Shown piece by piece: positions 18,915 through 25,135 of a DNA stretch of 25,135 nt. The notes below the pieces were generated by a model. The model saw only the letters and a program-made list of their open reading frames with translations. It did no database searches and was not told the origin of the DNA. The stretch covers positions 1-25,135 of the forward strand of contig JADNRY010000814.1 of assembly GCA_015501585.1 (NCBI GenBank). Reading direction: 5' to 3'. The stretch comes from Rhodocollybia butyracea (Eukaryota > Basidiomycota > Agaricomycetes > Agaricales > Omphalotaceae). Numbering within the stretch: the stretch's first letter is position 1; each line of letters opens with the position of its first letter. The position numbers and the translations under genes are program-made.

Positions 18915-19549
18915 ATGATAGATAATGTTTATTATACTGTTGAATACATATAATCTCTTATCTCAGGCTTCTTAGGATTAAATTGTATCCTGCTGCCTCA
19001 GCCATGCACAAGTGTAACTTACACTTGAAGTGTTGCTGTGGTTCGGTTCGGTGCAAGAACCTGCTTTTTCGCCCAAACCTCAAACCCAAACCTCATGTTT
19101 GGTTCGCATTTTTTGAGCTTGAAACTTAAGCCCAGGTTCAGGTTTGGAAAGTTCAGGTTCAGGGGTGCACCAGGTTCTGACCGGGTTTGGTTTATAAAAT
19201 GAGAAATAATACTGGGGGATGGGTGAAATTGGGATCTACAGGCATTCAGAATTAAAGTCTAGCCTCTAAATGGTCATCATGACACTTCCTGCATTTTCAG
19301 TGAGGAGCCAACTTGGGCTCAGGGAGAGTTAGACTCCAGCCAGGTCTGTTGAAGGTCTTCAAGCCTGAGCTGGGCCCCAGTAGCTACCATAGAGGGCCCA
19401 GCTTATGATTAAGTTGTCAGGCACCAGAAGCGCTCACAAGCTGCATTCCATCCACCAAAAAAGGCCTGCCTTGGTACCTCAGTGATAGGTTGAACTATGC
19501 AGTAAGTAAATCAGCCAAGGCAGTTACCAGAACATAATAAAATGAACTA
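18915..19549. other. AT-rich intergenic DNA with CCAAACCT/AGGTTT low-complexity block
   Basis: 19040-19190 is made of repeated AACCTCAAACC and GGTTCAGGTT pieces on both strands. No gene is seen. Confidence 0.5.
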
Positions 19550-20205
19550 CCTCACACTAGAGATGTCCACGAGTCCAAGTACTTGTGGACCAAAAGGTGA
19601 TACTTGTGACCCGTTGCGACTCGTGGGAAACGAGTACTTGGACTCGCAAGTACCCTACTTGCAAGTATTCCCACGACTCATACTCACAAGTACCTGCAAG
19701 TAGTTAGTACTTACAATGATAATTCATCTATTCCATAGTATTTTACTGTTATAATACCATGTAAAGGTCATGCAAGGCAGTGTCACAAGGGTATTTAATG
19801 TCCAGAATAGCACCTAATAACACTACCTGGGCACACAATAATGGTCCTTAAGTGATACAGGTATATATATACTGTTACTGTGTAGTATACTATAGTGCAT
19901 ATAGCCAGATTTAACTTGCTACATGTCAAGTGGACATATCAGAAGCTCAGATAATGTATGCTGCATAGAGGGGAACACATTGCAGGACATACATAAGCAG
20001 AAAAAATTTTATTCTGAGCCTAGTCAAAAATACTTCCAAGTACCTGCAAGTAGTGCAAATTTCCCTGAGCAATACTTGTGACTTGTTGCAACTTGTGGGA
20101 AACAAGTACTTGGACTTGCAAGTACCCCTACTTGCAAGTATTCCCACAAGTCAACTTGCAAGTACCTGTATGTGACTTGGACTCATGGACATCTCTACCT
20201 CACAC
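19550..20205. mobile_element. hAT-type MITE with 8 bp target-site duplication
   Basis: The element is 19558-20197 (640 bp), flanked by the perfect direct repeat CCTCACAC (19550-19557 and 20198-20205). Termini are TAGAGATGTCCA(C/T)GAGTCCAAGT, inverted at the two ends. An 8 bp duplication and TAGAGATG-type ends fit the hAT superfamily. There is no transposase frame, so it depends on a partner in trans. Both subterminal regions hold many ACTTGCAAGT / CAAGTACTTG motifs, expected as transposase-binding sites. An ~80 bp block near the left end (about 19600-19680) is repeated directly near the right end (about 20070-20153). The left copy has CG where the right has TG or CA. Confidence 0.9.
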
Positions 20206-20553
20206 CAGGCAATTATATCACTGGGATTGTGAGTATCTGGCCTGTCACCCTACCTGTAAAGTACCCAAATAAATATGGCCTTAAAAACTGTCCACGGACA
20301 GCCCTTTAGTCCCTGTATAGCTGTAGGTGCTAAATGTAAGCCCTATCTTATGGCCACTGTGTTATGACCCGGATCTAAATCCTATACACCCAATCTTTTT
20401 TCTTCTGTAACCAACTATGAACACTATCATTAATACTTCTACTTAACATTTTACATTCATTAGTTATTCAAACACCATTTGGGTTAATGCTGCACACATT
20501 CTTCCAGAACACCAGAATGATCTTTAACAGTCACTGCACAGTCTGCACAGTCA

Positions 20554-20878
20554 TGACATCATTCTAGCTCCACAACTATGATGTCATCTTGCTACTCTAC
20601 AATCATGATGTCATTCCATTGCTCCGCAGTTATGATATCACATCACTGCTCCACAGCTATGACATCATTGCATAGCCTCTTTACATCAATGACTCAATAT
20701 CAGTCATTGCACAGCCAGATATCTGAGTCAACTACGGTTCCGCATACATGACTCAATATTAGTCATTGCACAGCATTACATAGTCAGACTGACTCATCCG
20801 CAGTATTTCCGCAGTTATGACTCAAATCTAGTCATTCCGCAGCATTTCCTAACTAGTACACATTGCACAGTATATAAG
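20554..20878 (+). promoter_or_regulatory. LTR promoter: clustered bZIP-type sites plus TATA box
   Basis: TGACATCA/TGATGTCA (CRE-like) occurs at 20554, 20579, 20606 and 20660, with the variant TGATATCA at 20633. These sit in loosely repeated ~25-30 bp units containing GCTCCACA or GCTCCGCA. TGACTCA/TGAGTCA (Gcn4/AP-1) then occurs at 20690, 20724, 20749, 20790 and 20818, each near a GTCATTGCACAGC or GTCATTCCGCAGC piece. TATATAAG is at 20871-20878. This layout predicts bZIP-driven, probably starvation- or stress-responsive transcription; the regulation is inferred. Confidence 0.6.
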
Positions 20879-20978
20879 TAGTCTAGATTTACCAATGTAC
20901 ATTAGACGTATTATTTTTCTTAAATCCAAACCCCCACTTGTTTGCTGTTATCACTTGTGTGAATCACCAGACCAACTC

Positions 20979-21384
20979 ATTGTATATTGTTGAGCTATCT
21001 CCAAGTTACAATACACATTTATACATCTTGTTGAGCTAACTCCAAGTTGTATCCACTAACATTCACCTGTTGAGCTATCTCCTAGTGAATACTTCTTTAA
21101 TTGCCACTTGTTGAGCTATCTCCGAGTTGCAACTTCCTATTACTTGTTGAGCTATCTCCAAGTATTAGACATCACACTCACTATTACTTGTTGAGCTATC
21201 TCCGAGTACTAGACACCACACTCACTATTACTTGTTGAGCTATCTCCGAGTACTAGACACCACACTCACTACTACTTGTTGAGCCATCTCCGAGTACTAG
21301 TTCTGATCCATATTACTGCTTGTTGAGCTATCTCCGAGGGTAATTCTTATTATTATTATTTGTCGAGCTATCTCCAAATAATAA
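20979..21384 (+). repeat. Ten tandem hairpins with conserved TTGAGCTATCTC loop and changing stems
   Basis: Core starts are 20990, 21031, 21070, 21111, 21147, 21191, 21235, 21279, 21323 and 21363 (spacing 36-44 bp). The 12-nt core is exact in seven; the others are TTGAGCTAACTC, TTGAGCCATCTC and TCGAGCTATCTC. In all ten GAG and CTC inside the core are kept. Flanks pair: ATACATCTTG/CAAGTTGTAT, ATTCACCTG/CTAGTGAAT, TTGCCACTTG/CGAGTTGCAA, CTATTACTTG/CGAGTACTAG, TTATTATTTG/CAAATAATAA (10 of 10 bp in the last). Stem sequence differs between copies while pairing is kept. The array starts about 100 bp after the TATA box, so it would lie in the 5' leader and 3' end of the retrotransposon RNA. Confidence 0.9.
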
Positions 21385-21583
21385 CTTCTGTGAGTTTTGT
21401 ATTACAAACTAGTTACTAACTTTACTTGAGCCTAGTTGTTTGAGTATATATTTTTTTGCCTAGCGGTTTCAACGAACGGAAAGGCTTGCTCTATAATCTC
21501 ATTAATTTCTCTTATCATTTTTACTGCCAAGTTACGTACTGTGAAGGTTTGGACGAGACTATTGATCGAGTCATAACACACTG

Positions 21584-21725
21584 TGGGCTACAGTCCAGCT
21601 CACTAGTGCAGACCGGTAATCAATCAATGAAAAAGTTAAAACCCCATAGATGACCATTGACTTTAAATGCTAGAGCAGAAGTGCTACTCCTCGGACCTCT
21701 GGTGAGTGTTTTACAATGAAGCAAT
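21584..21725. other. Spacer after solo LTR, no gene seen
   Basis: No motif or reading frame with support. Confidence 0.4.
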
Positions 21726-22533
21726 TGTAAATTTGTTGTTCCCAAAGTTGGTTATAGCTTGTTCCTCCTCACTCACGGTGAGAGGTCTAAACTGGGGTGA
21801 ACTTAGAAATGGCTTACACAACCACACCAAACACACACACAACTTATTACTCAGTTCGGGTTTTTAGTTCAGCCAAATAATATATATTTTAAACTTCAAT
21901 CTATTCAAGTGCTTCCTTGCTACACTGAGTGTTATTTCACTAAGTGCCTTCCCTTTCAAAGTACAGACTTATTTAAGCTGATCCCCAAGCTCTGAGCTGT
22001 CAAACAAATACTATTCCTAAGTCCCTTGGTAAAATCACAAATTAACACAAGTCACAACTGACCAGAGGGTGTCCCTATAACTCAGACAGAGCTCTGACTG
22101 CAGCCTAACTGTGGTTTGAAAATAATAATCAAAGTCCTGTCTAAGTCTTTGTCTTAACTTCTCTGCACTCAGTTCACACTTTCTGTCTCTTTACTTCAAG
22201 TTCAATTGCTTGTCAATTTCTCTCTGTAAATCCCAGTCTTTATATCAATTCAATCTTTTAGTAGTAGCCTGATAAGGAGCTGCTACACCTGGTGGGGGTA
22301 AGAAAGAATGCTTTTCTCTTCATTTCCTTGCCTTTTTATACTCCTAGGTCCTTGAAATTTTCTTAATTAAGGTACCATGGGTTGGTAAGACTCTCTTGGC
22401 TTGCCAAGAGCCAAGAAGATAAATCTCATGTTGCCCTTGTTAGCCATAACTGAGCTTATAAGTGTTCTCCTGGTTTCTACACTGTCCCCAGGGCTCTATA
22501 TCATTGTCTCATGGGTCCTCTACCCATATTACA
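21726..22533 (-). mobile_element. Possible LTR relic on the minus strand
   Basis: On the minus strand the segment starts TGTAATATGGG (22533) and could end at CAAATTTACA (21726). A TATAAAAAGG box lies at 22340-22331. The short TGTAA/TTACA ends and promoter placement are LTR-like. However, the bases flanking it (GCAAT and CCTTT) do not match, so no target duplication supports these borders. No coding region is seen within. Confidence 0.25.
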
Positions 22534-22559
22534 CCTTTTCTACATCTTTTATTTAATAA

Positions 22560-22990
22560 GTAACGGAGGGGAGGGAAGAACGATGCATTCCCGATGAGTG
22601 GTTCGACTTTGATGCGCTTTAAGCGCCGGGCGGTCCGTCCGTCCCGCGGTTTCAAGTTTGCGGCGTCGTTCCGTATCTCCCCTTTTCTCTTCTCCTCCCG
22701 GGTCCTACCGGGTACTTGTATACATGTGGACCGTCCCGTAGGTCGGTCCGAATAAATTTTATTATAGGCATGTCGCTAGGACGCGCCCCGCCTTTCTTTT
22801 ACTGCCGGCGCCGGGCCACTTTGATCCCGGCGCCTAATTCATCACTAATCGTCTAGTTTCTCTCTGTGGTTCGTTCCAGGAACCAGTGCTTCGATTCTCT
22901 TACTTTAAACGGATATGGGTTCGCATTATGCTTGCCCTCATTCGTCTCTCTTAATCTATTTTAATCCTGTCTTGTATATCCCTGTATAGG
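22560..22990. other. GC-rich segment of foreign composition, possible Gypsy LTR fragment
   Basis: It is sharply richer in G+C and CpG than the AT-rich DNA on both sides. It includes the palindromes GCGCTTTAAGCGC and CCGGCGCCGG and runs of GGTCCGTCC. It begins TAACGGAGGGGAGGG, the kind of start I associate with marY1-like Gypsy LTRs. No matching end or duplication was found, so the identity is a guess. Confidence 0.3.
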
Positions 22991-23780
22991 ACTTTTTGTA
23001 GTAGGTAGTATTAATTGAATAGACTTTAGATCTGGCAAGCCTAAAATCAATCTAGGTAAATCAATTTGATTGATTTTGAGTTTGTGGGTCAACGATGCAT
23101 CCTTGCACAGTAATGTAGCCTCTTAAAACATAGTGTATCTCCCTTCAAATGGGTTTCTACATACTAGATACCTGAAGTGGACCTTCAAAGTGTCTAATAC
23201 ATAACGTACCCTAGGTAGTGACATGACGTGTTTCACGGGTCTTTAAATGATGACATTTCGCTTGAATTTCGGCGTACAGCGTAATTCGGCGTGTCAACGG
23301 TCTTGAAGTACTCGGGAATCAGTCATATGCTGGCAGCAGCCAGTGTCTCCAAAAAATCAAATCAATGATTTTGTTTCATGGATTTGGCCAGGACCCACAG
23401 CTTCATGATAAGTATGCTTTATACTGTATACCTCACTGTAAAGACATATTCTTACTGTTTCACTGCTACATTTTACAAACATTACATGCATTAGCCTGTC
23501 CTGTGAAATAGTTAAACAAGTACTACACCCCGAATCTGTTCCACTCAGGTCCTCCTCCCACAGGCAGAGGAACGTCAGAAAAGTCAGACCACTGAGGCCA
23601 CGCCTTGTACACGCGCAGACATGTTGGCCTAGCAAACACTATTACTACATTAGGATAGAAGCTCAACTTACAGTACTATGAAATAATCTCAGCTAGATAG
23701 AAGAATCTGCTCAAATTAGTCCCATTTACAGTTTATGAGTTATAGTTCAGCAGGGACTGGATACAACTTGCCTACATTTA
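22991..23780. other. Intergenic DNA, no gene seen
   Basis: Only short, unsupported open frames on either strand. A small inverted repeat AAATCAATTTGATTGATTT lies near 23058. Confidence 0.45.
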
Positions 23781-23843
23781 CATTTCCGATGCCCACGCCG
23801 CGCCCGTCTCCCCTGCTTCCTCCATGACTCTAATTACTCGTCT

Positions 23844-24101
23844 GTGCCTATGTTGTTTTCCACGCGAACGCTCCTACCGTACCACTCGCCACCCATACCC
23901 TTCAAGACCCCCCGTGTCCCTTCGCGCCAAGGCCTGTTCCCACACACACTCTGTATTACTCGCCGCCTCACACTCTCAGATATTCTTACCCTCATATTTC
24001 CGCTTATTACTACTCTTGGTCTACTTACCAAGTTACTTCTACTCTTGCTTCTATGGTATTCACCCTACGCCTCACGCTCCCCCTACTTCACTTTTTACTA
24101 A
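23844..24101 (+). CDS. Possible small membrane protein, unrecognised
   Basis: An open frame of 85 codons from ATG 23844. The first half is Pro/Arg-rich (LPYHSPPIPFKTPRVPSRQG). The second half has a hydrophobic stretch (ILTLIFPLITTLGLLTK followed by a Leu run) that could span a membrane. A longer overlapping frame (23824-24135) is also open because the strand is pyrimidine-rich, so neither is secure. No family, intron or neighbour supports it. Confidence 0.22.
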   Translation: MPMLFSTRTLLPYHSPPIPFKTPRVPSRQGLFPHTLCITRRLTLSDILTLIFPLITTLGLLTKLLLLLLLWYSPYASRSPYFTFY

Positions 24102-24135
24102 ACACTCAGTGTCTGACAATACCCATGTACAGTGA

Positions 24136-24470
24136 GGCCTGGCACAATGCTACAAAGGTTGTAAAGTGTGGGACAGACACTCATACAATATCTGTCATTT
24201 GAGCGTTTCTCAAAGGTCTCTTCTTTATTACATGTGATAGACACTGAGCGCTAAGCCTGAGGTTTCCGAGGTCTTTGATACCATATTCAGGTCAATCAGC
24301 GAGACTCAATTGTTCAGAATGATAGAAATCATTATGTGACAGGCGAGGCCTTCCGGCTTTCCTTAAATAAACTCATCTATTTCATTCTGGCCAACCCAGG
24401 TGCAAAAGTATGAAAGTGATAGAAGCGGACTGGCCGGAGGAAGTGGTATAGCAACTAAATGCCTAAATAA
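24136..24470. other. Intergenic DNA, no gene seen
   Basis: No supported frame; it lies downstream of the WD40 gene's poly(A) signal. Confidence 0.45.
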
Positions 24471-24474
24471 AAAA

Positions 24475-24480
24475 TTTATT
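24475..24480 (-). terminator. Poly(A) signal AATAAA
   Basis: AATAAA on the minus strand, 60 bp after the stop of the WD40 gene and followed by a T-rich stretch. Confidence 0.5.
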
Positions 24481-24539
24481 GGACACAAGCCTTGGTTGGG
24501 GAAGACAATGGATCAAGTATTTTCAAAGTATACATAACC

Positions 24540-25135
24540 CTAATTCGAGTGTAATCGCAGATCCACACACTCCTGCCAAGCTGTTCCTTCAACAAATTGC
24601 GTGAAATCCAGCTTTGTCGTACCATTCCTATGAATGACAAGTGAGTTTGTGGAAAATACAGGCCATGATGCAGCCAAGGTGGGACCCAGAGTATTGGTTG
24701 AGCCCTTGAGTTCAATAGCCACCCATCTTGACCAAGTGAGCCTTCTCCAAGTGCTTTCTTCAAAGTATCATCTGGAGTGGTCTGTTTAGCGACCGTATTT
24801 AGATCTTGTAATCAGTGGATAGAGGCAAGCACGTACCTCAAAGACACGGATTGATGTATCTCGAGAACCAGAGACAACTCGCCTATGGTCAGGTGAGAAG
24901 TCAACAGAGAATACTGCATCTCGGTGCCCTGTGAATGGACCAGCTGCAAGGCTGCTGGTCTCTGGATCCCACACACGCACAGTTGTGTCCAGAGATCCAG
25001 ACGCAAGCCACTTTCCATCCCGGGAGAAAGCAATGGCCCTGCCCTCATCAGTATGCCCTTCCAACTGCTTATGATCTGATGACCCTAAATTGAAGAGGTG
25101 CACCACACCATCCTTCCCAGAGGCCCGTCAGTGAC
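24540..25135 (-). pseudogene. WD40-repeat protein, C-terminal part, runs off right edge
   Basis: Exon 25135-24837 holds two WD40 blades: GHTDEGRAIAFSRDGKWLAS with TTVRVWD, and GHRDAVFSVDFSPDHRRVVS with TSIRVFE. It ends at a GTACGT donor. The intron is 24782-24836 (55 nt, acceptor ACAG) and the last exon is 24781-24540. The last exon reads TPDDTLKKALGEGSLGQDGW, LLNSRAQPILWVPPWLHHGL, a terminal region like that of fungal NACHT-WD40 (NLR-like) proteins. It then shifts by one base near 24650 to LVIHRNGTTKLDFTQF and ends TAG 24542-24540. WD40 propellers are protein-binding platforms; in NLR-like proteins they act as sensors. Whether a NACHT domain lies outside the window is unknown. The frameshift may be an assembly error, and a TGA in frame at the very edge (about 25127) may be a further break or a missed intron. 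Confidence 0.75.

Larger units (their letters stand above)
20355..21583 (+). mobile_element. Solo LTR, 1219 bp, with 5 bp target duplication CACTG
   Basis: The LTR is 20360-21578, beginning TGTTATGAC and ending GTCATAACA (9 bp terminal inverted repeat). It is flanked by CACTG at 20355-20359 and 21579-21583. No internal retrotransposon sequence is present, so this is the product of LTR-LTR recombination. Orientation follows from the TATA box (TATATAAG, 20871-20878): 20360-20870 acts as U3, and the rest is R/U5. The superfamily (Gypsy or Copia) cannot be told from the LTR alone. Confidence 0.93.

Noticed and set aside
20078..20272. Open frame across the right end of the MITE
   Set aside because: It reads the subterminal CAAGT repeats (CKYPYLQV-type text) and crosses the element border.
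21726..22533. Clean solo LTR on the minus strand
   Set aside because: The flanking 5 bp do not match, so it is kept only as a low-confidence relic.
23357..23635. 92-codon minus-strand frame with several Cys
   Set aside because: No motif, intron, start context or homologous pattern; composition is like the surrounding non-coding DNA.

Overview
The window is nuclear DNA of a filamentous basidiomycete, most likely an agaricomycete of the Rhizoctonia/Ceratobasidium kind. The evidence is dense short introns (45-77 nt, GT-AG), a KDZ/CxC-type transposase relic, a PIF/Harbinger element, F-box and WD40 gene fragments, and large Ser/Pro-rich multi-exon genes. The organism is inferred from these families and gene architecture; no marker gene is present. 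Nearly every coding region carries a frameshift or an in-frame stop, so this is a repeat-rich accessory or heterochromatin-like region rather than a housekeeping locus.

Layout. 1-1430: broken KDZ/CxC-type transposase gene (+) with an internal ~93 bp triplication. 1486-4204: a block of about 65 micro-hairpins built on GRCAGCA...TGCTGYC, with a ~219 bp higher-order tandem repeat and a perfect 37 bp-arm palindrome. 4910-7981: a complete PIF/Harbinger DNA transposon (33 bp TIRs, TTA target duplication) holding a Myb/SANT-like gene (+) and a DDE transposase gene (-), both frameshifted. 8436-9415: a short 24 bp repeat and a two-exon minus-strand coiled-coil gene with one TGA. 9500-15718: a run of minus-strand coding regions: an 11-exon Ser/Pro-rich gene whose exon lengths sum to a multiple of three, a fragment of a second unknown gene, and an F-box gene. 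All are interrupted, mostly by stops one C-to-T change away from Arg or Gln codons.

16000-18300: inverted-repeat-rich DNA with two perfect, abutting palindromes (71 and 69 bp), a Copia-like gag remnant, and a TGACTCA/TATA promoter-like relic. 19558-20197: a 640 bp hAT-type MITE with an 8 bp target duplication. 20360-21578: a 1219 bp solo LTR with a 5 bp target duplication. Its U3-like part carries clustered bZIP-type sites, and its part downstream of the TATA box carries ten tandem hairpins with a conserved loop and varying but still complementary stems. This hairpin array is the strongest candidate for an undescribed structured element. 21726-22990: possible further LTR relics. 24540-25135: C-terminal part of a WD40 gene (-), running off the right edge.

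The genes do not form a pathway. The only functional pairing is the SANT-like protein and DDE nuclease, the normal two-protein set of Harbinger elements. The many single-base indels could be real decay or consensus errors of a long-read assembly. The C-to-T stops, target duplications and repeat structures do not depend on that question.
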